A DNA stretch of 40,470 bases from assembly GCA_026986375.1 (NCBI GenBank), contig JALSOQ010000015.1, positions 1 through 40,470 of the forward strand, in the 5' to 3' direction. Position numbers and translations under genes: made by a program. Below the pieces are notes generated by a model. That model saw only the letters and a list, made by a program, of their open reading frames with translations, searched no databases and was not told where the DNA came from. Source of the stretch: Archaeoglobaceae archaeon. Its GTDB lineage: Archaea; Halobacteriota; Archaeoglobi; Archaeoglobales; Archaeoglobaceae. How positions within the stretch are numbered: the stretch's first letter is position 1; each line of letters starts with the position of its first letter. Shown one piece after another: positions 26,091-32,739 of the stretch.

Positions 26091-27050
26091 ATGGTGCTCG
26101 ACTTCCCATCGACGGAGCTCTCGAAGGAGATCGCCAGAAGATACGGATACGACGAATTCATCATCAGAAGGTGGATAGCCTTCTTCGGTGAGAAAGAAAC
26201 CTTAAGACTCGTAGAGGCTATGGAGAGGGGAATTCCAAAGCATATAAGGGTAAATACTCTCAAAATAGATGAAAGAGAGTTGATCGAAAGACTTGAGGAT
26301 AGAGGCTTTTCCCTCGAGAAAACGGAAGTTCCCCTATGCTACAAGGTCGTTAAAGAGCCGTTCTCCATAGGTGCCACCCCCGAATACCTGTTGGGATACT
26401 ACTACGTTATGGAGAAGAGTTCATGCGTTCCCCCCTTAGCTTTAAACCCGAAGCCCGGGGAAACGATTGCAGACTTTGCCTCGTCTCCCGGTGGGAAGAC
26501 AACATTCTTAGCTCAGCTGATGGAAAATAGGGGGGTTATAATAGCCATAGAGGCGAACGAGGAGAGAATTCAGCCTCTAATAGACAACATCCACAGGATG
26601 GGTATGTTAAATACGGTAGTGCTTAGGATGAACGCCGTAAAATTCAAGAACTTGGGAATAAAGGTAGATAAAATCCTTATAGACGCCCCTTGTAGCGGGG
26701 AGGGTGTAATACATAAGGACAAGTCGAGGAAAACGGACAGAGGAGCGAGGGATATAGAGTTCTGCTCGGCACTTCAGAGAGAACTACTCGAATCCGCGAT
26801 AGAAAGCCTGAAACCGGGAGGAGTTCTGGTATATTCGACGTGTTCCTTGACTCCGGAGGAGAACGAGCTGAACGTTCAGTGGGTTCTGGATAACTTCGAA
26901 GTCGAGCTCGAAGATATCCCGTGGGGTGATCCAGCACTGACGGAAATTCCCGGAGTAGAGCTAAGTGATGAAATAAGAAAATGTAGGCGTTTCTATCCTC
27001 ACAAGCACGAAACTTCGGGATTTTTCGTGGCGAAAATTGTGAAGGTTTAA
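26091..27050 (+). CDS. NOL1/NOP2/Sun family RNA cytosine-C5 methyltransferase
   Basis: A SAM-dependent enzyme of 319 residues that methylates C5 of cytosine in tRNA or rRNA. It has the N1-domain motif SSCVPPLALNPKPGE, the SAM-binding motif I DFASSPGGKT, motif IV DAPCSGEG with Cys201, and motif VI YSTCSLTPEENE with the catalytic Cys251, ending with HETSGFFVAKI. Motif I usually reads DxxAAPGGKT; here two serines replace the alanines, a mild change. The target RNA cannot be told. The ATG is at leaderless distance from a TATA box, and the stop overlaps the convergent gene at 27047 by four bases. Confidence 0.93.
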   Translation: MVLDFPSTELSKEIARRYGYDEFIIRRWIAFFGEKETLRLVEAMERGIPKHIRVNTLKIDERELIERLEDRGFSLEKTEVPLCYKVVKEPFSIGATPEYLLGYYYVMEKSSCVPPLALNPKPGETIADFASSPGGKTTFLAQLMENRGVIIAIEANEERIQPLIDNIHRMGMLNTVVLRMNAVKFKNLGIKVDKILIDAPCSGEGVIHKDKSRKTDRGARDIEFCSALQRELLESAIESLKPGGVLVYSTCSLTPEENELNVQWVLDNFEVELEDIPWGDPALTEIPGVELSDEIRKCRRFYPHKHETSGFFVAKIVKV

Positions 27051-27322
27051 AGGATGTGCTCGAGTAAATCTCCAAAGATCGTTCCCACAATGAAGGGAAT
27101 GGCGACCATAAGAACAGCAATTACGAATGCTATCACGGACACACCCATCACGAACACGCCCAATATCCCAGGCAGAAGAAACATCGCAACGAATCCAAAA
27201 ACGATTCCAAGCAGAACTCCTATTCCTATAGCCTTCTTCAGCATTTCGATTCTGTTCTCCTTGCCCGGATGGAGAAATCCGTAGACGACTCCAAGAATGA
27301 AAAATAAGGTGGGCAGTAACAT
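27047..27322 (-). CDS. Small integral membrane protein of unknown function
   Basis: A 91-residue protein with about three transmembrane segments: an N-terminal one (LLPTLFFILGVVYGFL), then two or more long hydrophobic stretches rich in Val, Ile, Phe and Gly. I do not recognise the family. Its ATG at 27322 follows the pilin-like gene's stop by two bases, so the pair is surely cotranscribed, and a role near the pilin-like protein or simple cohabitation is possible. The end overlaps the methyltransferase gene by four bases. Confidence 0.7.
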   Translation of the reverse strand: MLLPTLFFILGVVYGFLHPGKENRIEMLKKAIGIGVLLGIVFGFVAMFLLPGILGVFVMGVSVIAFVIAVLMVAIPFIVGTIFGDLLEHIL

Positions 27323-27324
27323 GG

Positions 27325-27780
27325 TTACTCTTCACGCGCTATGAGGACGCTGTCGAATAGAATCTGACCGGTCGGCTTATACTTGATTATAACTCTCACC
27401 TTACTTCCATCCTGAAGATTGGCATTATTCAGCGTGCTGTTATTTCCTTTGATAACTAAGATCGATCCTTCAATTTTTATCGTGCAATTATTTGTGCCGT
27501 TTTTCAACGTTACCGGGTTCCCGTTTTGCGGATACACTGTTACTTCGAGATCGCTTGGGTTTTTCAAAACGTTCGCCTCAGATCCGGCGATCGTGAAAGT
27601 CATCGTCCAATTTGACTTATTTAATATCAGCTCTCCGTTAGCAAGTTGAATGTCCAGAGGTTTCTTGGGAGCTTTAAATCCTCCCAAGAATCCCATGACT
27701 ATTGCCGCGATAACTATCGTCGCCGCGACCATCAAAATTACGCCCACTACCGGAGAAACACCCTTCTTATCCTTTAACAT
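27325..27780 (-). CDS. Archaeal type IV pilin-like protein
   Basis: The N-terminus is a class III (prepilin) signal: short, charged MLKDKKG followed by VSPVVGVILMVAATIVIAAIVMGFLGGF. This is the archaeal pilin N-terminal (DUF1628/PF07790) motif, with cleavage expected after Gly7 by an EppA/PibD-like peptidase. The rest (about 115 residues) is beta-rich with several NxT/NxS sites that could be glycosylated. I chose the ATG at 27780, with AAGGTGGT upstream; the in-frame GTG at 27795 would add five residues. It should be exported and anchored by its hydrophobic helix. Whether it forms filaments is unknown. Confidence 0.82.
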   Translation of the reverse strand: MLKDKKGVSPVVGVILMVAATIVIAAIVMGFLGGFKAPKKPLDIQLANGELILNKSNWTMTFTIAGSEANVLKNPSDLEVTVYPQNGNPVTLKNGTNNCTIKIEGSILVIKGNNSTLNNANLQDGSKVRVIIKYKPTGQILFDSVLIAREE

Positions 27781-27815
27781 GTCTACCACCTTCACAAACG
27801 AATGCTTGAAAATTA

Positions 27816-27830
27816 CATTTAAAAATATAT
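27816..27830 (-). promoter_or_regulatory. TATA region of the pilin-like gene
   Basis: ATATATTTTTAAATG lies about 40 bases upstream of the pilin start, with a short leader containing the ribosome binding site. It sits directly downstream of tRNA-Leu, whose T-rich end region (a CGTTAAAACG hairpin and T5) may also stop tRNA transcription. Confidence 0.45.
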
Positions 27831-27843
27831 CGTTTTAACGAAG

Positions 27844-27928
27844 TGCGGGGGGTGGGATTTGAACCCACGAACCCCTGCGGGAGGGGATCTTGAGTCCCCC
27901 GCCTTTGGCCTGGCTCGGCAACCCCCGC
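27844..27928 (-). tRNA. tRNA-Leu (anticodon CAA)
   Basis: An 85-base type II tRNA. The acceptor stem GCGGGGG pairs with CCCCCGC and is followed by discriminator A; CCA is not encoded. The D arm reads GCCGAGCCAGGCCAAAGGC. The anticodon stem GGGGA/TCCCC encloses the loop CTCAAGA, so the anticodon is CAA and it reads UUG. A long variable arm (TCCCGCAGGGGTTC region) and the T arm GTGGG-TTCAAAT-CCCAC complete it. No intron is seen. The promoter overlaps the end of pncB. Confidence 0.96.
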
Positions 27929-27950
27929 TCACATTTTTTTGGGCACGGGC

Positions 27951-27962
27951 ATCATTTAAGCC
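27951..27962 (-). promoter_or_regulatory. TATA box of tRNA-Leu
   Basis: GGCTTAAATGAT lies about 23-34 bases before the mature tRNA 5' end. It overlaps the last codons of pncB, so the tRNA may also receive read-through transcription from that gene. Confidence 0.45.
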
Positions 27963-29116
27963 TTGTGGTCGCTCAAGAAATCCTCCTCAATTCCCAACTC
28001 CCTTATTATCTTCATCTGCTTTAGAGCCAATGCCCTCGCCTCTTCAAGATCGGTATCTATCAGAATCCTTCCGTTCTCCATGACCTTTCTCAAAAGCGGT
28101 TCCTTACCTTCGGGAGCTTCATCTCCGAAAAGCTTGATTTCGTCCTCCAATTTATTCCAGTCCCTGTAAATCTGCTTCATTCCTCCCCTCTTTCCCCTCT
28201 TAGCCACGAACTTTCCCTCTCTCTCCACTATGTCCATCGCGAAGTCCATCGGCCTCGCCCCGGCTATCGATGTTCCGACTCCGAAAGCGTCGACGACATC
28301 CCTCAGCTCCAAAATATCCCTAACGCTTATCCCACCGCTTACGAATATCTTAACGTCCTTTCTCCCCCTTATGTCGAGCTCCCACCTGACTTCCTCGACG
28401 ATCTTCCTGAAGTTTCCTCTGCGCGATGATGGTGTGTCCAGTCTGACCCCATCCACCCTCCTCACGTTCTCTATCGCTAAGACGGCTTCGGTCTTCTCGT
28501 CGTAATATGTATCTATCAGCATCGTCCTCGGAACCTCCTCGTCCACGACTTCATCGAAGGCCCTCCAAGCCCTCACCTGATCTCCAAAGCATATTATAAG
28601 AGCGTGGGGCATCGTTCCCATGCTCTTTATTCCAAGATACTTCTCGGCGGAGTAGTTGCTCACGCCGTCCACTCCACCTATGTAAGCCGATCTCTCTATT
28701 ACAGCGGCCAAAGCTGGGTGCATCCTCCTCGTTCCGAAAGAGAAGACCTTCTTATCTCCGGCCGCGAGCTTGAACTTGAAAGCCTGAGTCGCCACCGCGG
28801 AAGAGTGGCATAGGAATCCCAACAAAGTTGTCTCGAACCTCGCGAAGTCCAAATACCTCCCCACTATCGTCAAAACGGGCTCGTGAGGATAGAAAAGACA
28901 ACCTTCGGGCATAGCGTAGATATCGACGGGTTTTCCCTCCATAAGTCTAAGGACGTCGCTGAGTCCAGCAAATATTCCCCAGCTCGACGTCGTTACTTCT
29001 GCAACGACTTTAGGATTTATCCCCTTCGCTTTCAGAATCTTTTCCGTCCATATGAAGTATTTGTCGGTCACCACACCGTTCCTTATGTCCTCCTCGCTAA
29101 CTATAAGGAATCTCAT
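27956..29116 (-). CDS. pncB: Nicotinate phosphoribosyltransferase
   Basis: This enzyme of NAD salvage converts nicotinate and PRPP to nicotinate mononucleotide. The 386-residue protein is the archaeal form; clear family segments are FSFGTRRMHPALAAVIERSAY, GVSNYSAEKYLGIKSMGTMPHALI, the phosphoribosyl-handling FVSGGISVRDI and GVGTSIAGARPMDFAMD. The ATG at 29116 overlaps the MazG-like stop as ATGA, so the two are coupled. This fits a nucleotide-related role for both. Confidence 0.94.
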   Translation of the reverse strand: MRFLIVSEEDIRNGVVTDKYFIWTEKILKAKGINPKVVAEVTTSSWGIFAGLSDVLRLMEGKPVDIYAMPEGCLFYPHEPVLTIVGRYLDFARFETTLLGFLCHSSAVATQAFKFKLAAGDKKVFSFGTRRMHPALAAVIERSAYIGGVDGVSNYSAEKYLGIKSMGTMPHALIICFGDQVRAWRAFDEVVDEEVPRTMLIDTYYDEKTEAVLAIENVRRVDGVRLDTPSSRRGNFRKIVEEVRWELDIRGRKDVKIFVSGGISVRDILELRDVVDAFGVGTSIAGARPMDFAMDIVEREGKFVAKRGKRGGMKQIYRDWNKLEDEIKLFGDEAPEGKEPLLRKVMENGRILIDTDLEEARALALKQMKIIRELGIEEDFLSDHKA

Positions 29117-29403
29117 GCGTCATCACACTCGCACGGCTTCTTGCCACACTTGACGCAGTAACCGGGGTATTTCTTTTTCGCTTCCTCCTCCAAATCTATT
29201 CCGTATAGGTTCGCCAGACTCACGAGCCAAGCTAAGACGTCGGCCATCTCCTCCCCTATCGCCTTTACATCGTTCTTTCTCACCGCCTCGGCGAGCTCCC
29301 CTACCTCTTCGACTATCCAGAGCATGGTCTTCTCCCTTCCCCTCTTAACATCCCTGTCCAAATAGAGTTCTCCGATAAGCCTTTGGAATTCCCTTATGTG
29401 CAT
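29113..29403 (-). CDS. MazG-like nucleotide pyrophosphohydrolase
   Basis: A 96-residue protein with the all-alpha NTP pyrophosphatase pattern: EEVGELAEAV followed by GEEMADVLAWLVSLAN, giving the acidic ExxE...ExxD Mg site. It may remove abnormal nucleotides. The C-terminus has a small cysteine-rich tail, CVKCGKKPCEC, probably a zinc site, unusual for minimal MazG proteins. A TATA-like TTTTAAATAATGG at about 29425-29438 suits a leaderless start at 29403. pncB follows with a four-base overlap. Confidence 0.88.
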   Translation of the reverse strand: MHIREFQRLIGELYLDRDVKRGREKTMLWIVEEVGELAEAVRKNDVKAIGEEMADVLAWLVSLANLYGIDLEEEAKKKYPGYCVKCGKKPCECDDA

Positions 29404-29451
29404 GCGAAAAATGATTACGAACCATTATTTAAAATTTGATGGAGAAAAAAA

Positions 29452-29676
29452 TCAATCTTTGTGAATTCTTTCGGCCAGTCTCTTTAGCATAGACTTTGGA
29501 AGACAGTTCTCGCAGACTGGAATGACGGTTACGTAGTTCTTATACAGTCCCCTAACCCAAGTTCCGATGTATCTTATGTCGTTCAGACAGACGGGACTCT
29601 TACAGAGGGAACACCTCCTCCAAGTGATCCCCTCTTCTTCCTCCTTAAGTTCCTTCCCGCACGTAACACACTTCAT
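29452..29676 (-). CDS. Small zinc-ribbon protein of unknown function
   Basis: A 74-residue basic protein with CxxC knuckles at Cys3/Cys6 (CVTCGKE), CSLCKSPVC, and CENC near the end, so it probably binds two zinc ions. I do not recognise the family. GAGGTGG overlaps the stop of the upstream CBS gene and precedes the ATG by a few bases, so translation is likely coupled. It might bind nucleic acid or another protein. Confidence 0.75.
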   Translation of the reverse strand: MKCVTCGKELKEEEEGITWRRCSLCKSPVCLNDIRYIGTWVRGLYKNYVTVIPVCENCLPKSMLKRLAERIHKD

Positions 29677-29687
29677 TTCAAACCACC

Positions 29688-30068
29688 TCAGAAGTTAAGA
29701 GGAGCTTGAGCGATCGCCTTCGCAAGATCGGAGGCCGTAAGAATACCCACTACCTCATCGTTCTCCATAACGACGAGCCTCTTTATTTTCATGTCCGCCA
29801 TAATCCTCGCGGCCTCTCTTAGACTATAATCGGGAGACACGGTTATTAGCGGTGATGATGTGTATTTTCCAACTTCGTCGTCCAAGCTACCTTCGAGTAG
29901 AACCTTGGAGACTAGATCTCTTTCCGTAAATATCCCGTATGGTTTTCCTTCCTTCGTAACCAAAACACTACCGATCTTCTTTTCACCCATTATCCTGCAA
30001 ACTTCTCTGACGGGAGTTCTGTAATCCACCATGACCAAGTCTTTAACCATCGCATCTCCAACTTTCAT
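29688..30068 (-). CDS. Two-CBS-domain protein
   Basis: A 126-residue protein made of a tandem pair of CBS motifs (about 5-60 and 68-122). It shows the typical EVCRIMGEKKIGSVLVTKEGKPYGIFTERDLV and EAARIMADMKIKRLVVMENDEVVGILTASDL patterns. Such Bateman modules bind adenosine nucleotides or SAM and regulate a partner. The partner is not evident; the zinc-ribbon gene directly downstream is the only close neighbour. A TATA-like TTAAATACG lies about 25 bases upstream, so it is probably leaderless. Confidence 0.9.
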   Translation of the reverse strand: MKVGDAMVKDLVMVDYRTPVREVCRIMGEKKIGSVLVTKEGKPYGIFTERDLVSKVLLEGSLDDEVGKYTSSPLITVSPDYSLREAARIMADMKIKRLVVMENDEVVGILTASDLAKAIAQAPLNF

Positions 30069-30122
30069 ATTTCATCCTTAATCTACATCGTATTTAAGCT
30101 TTACCAAATTATATAAAAAAGA

Positions 30123-31769
30123 TCATATCAGCTCTCCGCAGTCGAAAACGTCCGTCAAGTCGAGTTCAAATCCAGCCACCGGATTCACGAGCTCGAATTT
30201 TTCGAGAACCTCGGGGTGTATCTCTCCGAAAACCCCTATCTTCCTTCCGTTCACGATTATATCCGCCCTTCTACCCTCCATAAAGGCGGGATCTTCACTT
30301 TCCTCTGCTTCCCACTCTAAGTCGAGCTCTCTCATAACTGCCTGCACTACACTCCTTATCTCAGCAAAGTTCGCTTTGGAATGGGTTATGCATGCGGCCA
30401 ACCTCAGCCTGTTCTTCATCTCAACCACAACATCTCCAACCTCGAATATCCTCTGAGGCATCGGATGATGCTTGTTTTGGGAGAGAACCTCCAAAAGCTT
30501 CGGAAGTATGTCAGTTCTGACTATCGTATGTTCTTCGGTCAGGGGATGCATTAAGGGAACGTAGTGTTTCCAAGGCTCGGGCCTCCTCCTCCGCATGTAA
30601 TCGTATTGAACCTTCTCGCTCGTAAGGGTGAACGTTATAACCTCCAAGAACCCCAAGCCGACCATGATCTCCTTGACAACATCCCTCAAGTCGTTCCAAG
30701 GATGGGTGGATCCTATTCCAACGGTCTTAGGATATTCGGGCTTTATCCTGTCGTATCCGTATCCTATCGCTATATCCTCTATGATGTCCCACTCGTGCAT
30801 TATGTCCGCCCTGTAAGGAGGGACCAAAACTTCGATGTAGTCCTCCTTAACCTCTACTCCGAACCTCATTCTCTCCAGAGATATCTTAATTTCGTCGTCG
30901 CTCGGCTTGAATCCGAGCAATCCGTATATCTCCGATTTGGAAACCCTCATCTTCTTCGGGCTTAGATTGGGAGTTACTTCGGTTCTGTCAGGATACACGA
31001 CTTCAACCGATTCCACCCTTCCCCCTCTATCCGCGAGCATCGTTGCGAGGATGTTCAAAGCCTTGTCCACGTTCTCGTCGAATCCCGTAACGTCTATGAA
31101 CAGATCCCTCGTCTCCTCCGTAACTCTCGTCTTCTCAGAGTTTATTATCGGCGGAAAAGATATTGCATCCCCCTTAGCATCGACTATCATAGGATATCTG
31201 TCCTTCCCTTCCAATATGAAAGCGAACTGTCTTCCTTTGGGATGCTCTCTGAGTATCTCCTCAACCGTCATAACCCTGTCGAAATCGAGCGGGACGAAGG
31301 AGAAAGTCGAATCTACCGCCTTATATGTCAGCGGAAATTCGATTTTGCTGAGATCGTGCACGCCTATCGCCATCTTCCTCCTGTTCCTTCCTATGGTCCA
31401 ATGAAGATCCTCCTGAACCTCCATGAGCGATCTGATAACCTCATCGCTCATCTCCAGTCCCCTAACAACGCATCCGGCAATCCTCGGCCTGACCTCCAGC
31501 ACGGAATCGTCGACGAATATCTTCCAATCCCCTTTTTTGACCTCGTAATGCTTGTATCCTCTCTCTATATCCAAAAACCCTCTCAAAGCTCTTGCAACAC
31601 CCTCTACACTGTATAGGTCTGGCCTGTTGGGGAAAAATTCCACGTCTATGTGATCCTCTTCAACCCTCTCTATGTCGCATCCGAGCATCGGAAGCTTTTC
31701 GAGTATCGTATTTCTGTCCACGCCCACGAGCCTTTCGAGTTCGTCCCAGTGCAGAGTGACCACTGGCAT
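30123..31769 (-). CDS. pheT: Phenylalanyl-tRNA synthetase beta subunit, archaeal type
   Basis: A 548-residue subunit of the (alpha-beta)2 enzyme that charges tRNA-Phe. Length and motifs fit the archaeal/eukaryotic beta form, about 550 residues without the bacterial N-terminal EMAP-like domain. Visible segments are VEFFPNRPDLYSVEGVARAL (near 45-65), the B3/B4 editing region with AIGVHDLSKI, the B5 segment, and HPLTEEHTIVRTDILPKLLEVLSQN in the catalytic-like domain. pheS is not next to it. A TATA-like AACTTTTATTC lies about 20-30 bases before the ATG, indicating a leaderless mRNA. Confidence 0.95.
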   Translation of the reverse strand: MPVVTLHWDELERLVGVDRNTILEKLPMLGCDIERVEEDHIDVEFFPNRPDLYSVEGVARALRGFLDIERGYKHYEVKKGDWKIFVDDSVLEVRPRIAGCVVRGLEMSDEVIRSLMEVQEDLHWTIGRNRRKMAIGVHDLSKIEFPLTYKAVDSTFSFVPLDFDRVMTVEEILREHPKGRQFAFILEGKDRYPMIVDAKGDAISFPPIINSEKTRVTEETRDLFIDVTGFDENVDKALNILATMLADRGGRVESVEVVYPDRTEVTPNLSPKKMRVSKSEIYGLLGFKPSDDEIKISLERMRFGVEVKEDYIEVLVPPYRADIMHEWDIIEDIAIGYGYDRIKPEYPKTVGIGSTHPWNDLRDVVKEIMVGLGFLEVITFTLTSEKVQYDYMRRRRPEPWKHYVPLMHPLTEEHTIVRTDILPKLLEVLSQNKHHPMPQRIFEVGDVVVEMKNRLRLAACITHSKANFAEIRSVVQAVMRELDLEWEAEESEDPAFMEGRRADIIVNGRKIGVFGEIHPEVLEKFELVNPVAGFELDLTDVFDCGELI

Positions 31770-31827
31770 CGCGAATCGTTCAAGTTTAGAGAATAAAAGT
31801 TTTTAGCAAAGTCGGCAACGTTCGGGC

Positions 31828-32233
31828 ATGTATCCCCTCGCGCACATCGGTATAGCTCTTCTCCTAGGAAAAATTCTTCAAAAACGTTTGAAGCTCAAAG
31901 ACTTTCGTCTCATCGCTTTTGCCAGATTTGATCGACAAACCGCTTACGATTGTTGGTATAGGTCTGGGAAGGTTCGTCGCCCACTCCCTTTTATTCACCA
32001 CAGTTACATTTACAGTGAGCAGGGATTTGGGATTCGGATGCACGATGCATCTGATCCTCGACAGAATTTGGGAAGAGCCAAAAGTTCTTTTCTTTCCATT
32101 CTTAGGAATGCTCCCTTCCATACACCACACGATATACGATTTCCTCAGGATTCTGCTCACGAACAGAACCGTCCAAGCTTGGGAGTTGATAGGGCTGATC
32201 TGCTTGGCTATTCACAGCAGGGTTAAATCCTAA
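31828..32233 (+). pseudogene. YdjM/DUF457-like membrane hydrolase, frameshifted
   Basis: The first part starts MYPLAHIGIALLLGKILQKR in one frame, and the rest runs in the next frame as SLLPDLIDKPLTIVGIGLGRFVAHSLLF through HLILDRIWEEP to the stop at 32233. Together they form one protein of about 134 residues of the YdjM-like (PF04307) type, whose histidines and aspartates in HIG, PDLIDKP, RFVAH and HLILDR would hold metal. The shift lies between 31890 and 31915; removing one T from TTT at 31903-31905 restores KDFVSSLLPDL. Either a true mutation or a sequence error. It is divergent from pheT and its end overlaps 32230 by four bases. Confidence 0.72.
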
Positions 32234-32739
32234 TCTTTTATCGAATAAATCTCGACGTTCATACTCTTCGCTTCCCGCAAAACGTCCTCCCTAACGTCAC
32301 CCAAAACTCCGAAAACTATTCTAATTCTCCTTCCCGTCGTTATCGGGGAAGAAGTTATTTCGTTCCACAGCTTTCTTATCTTCCTGAGCTTCTTCAGCAT
32401 TCTCCTTTGATCGGTCTCGATTTCTAAGAAAATTATTTCTTCGTCCTTTATTATTACCGCATCTGGCCTGTAGCCGATCTTCGATATTCCGGTATGCTCT
32501 GCTTCGAGGTAGCAGGTTCCGCCATCCTTCGTGAGCTCTTCTACAAGCCTTACTTTTGCACGGTAGTGGTCGAATCCCTCCGAACCCTTCTTCCTTAGGC
32601 TCTCAACCTCTTTTACCGAAATCTTCAACTCCTCGATCGCCCTTTCTACCGACTTCAACTTTACAGCTTCCTTTACCCTTTCCAACCTCGCGATTATTTC
32701 TTCGATCTCCTTCCTCACTTCCCCAAGATCTCCCTGCAT
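32230..32739 (-). CDS. Unknown coiled-coil protein overlapping mutS, possible nuclease-like domain
   Basis: The 169-residue protein has a long charged N-terminal helix (about 1-60, heptad-like Leu/Ile/Val spacing) and a C-terminal alpha/beta part. There, YRPDAVIIKDEEIIFLEIETD has the layout of a PD-(D/E)xK-like core, but with ExE where lysine is usual (BamHI has such an ExE). This is only a pattern reading. The gene overlaps the end of mutS by 25 bases from the ATG at 32739; a GTG at 32718 would give the classical four-base GTGA overlap and is a good alternative start. Translation is coupled to mutS, so a role in mismatch processing is possible but unproven. Confidence 0.7.
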   Translation of the reverse strand: MQGDLGEVRKEIEEIIARLERVKEAVKLKSVERAIEELKISVKEVESLRKKGSEGFDHYRAKVRLVEELTKDGGTCYLEAEHTGISKIGYRPDAVIIKDEEIIFLEIETDQRRMLKKLRKIRKLWNEITSSPITTGRRIRIVFGVLGDVREDVLREAKSMNVEIYSIKD

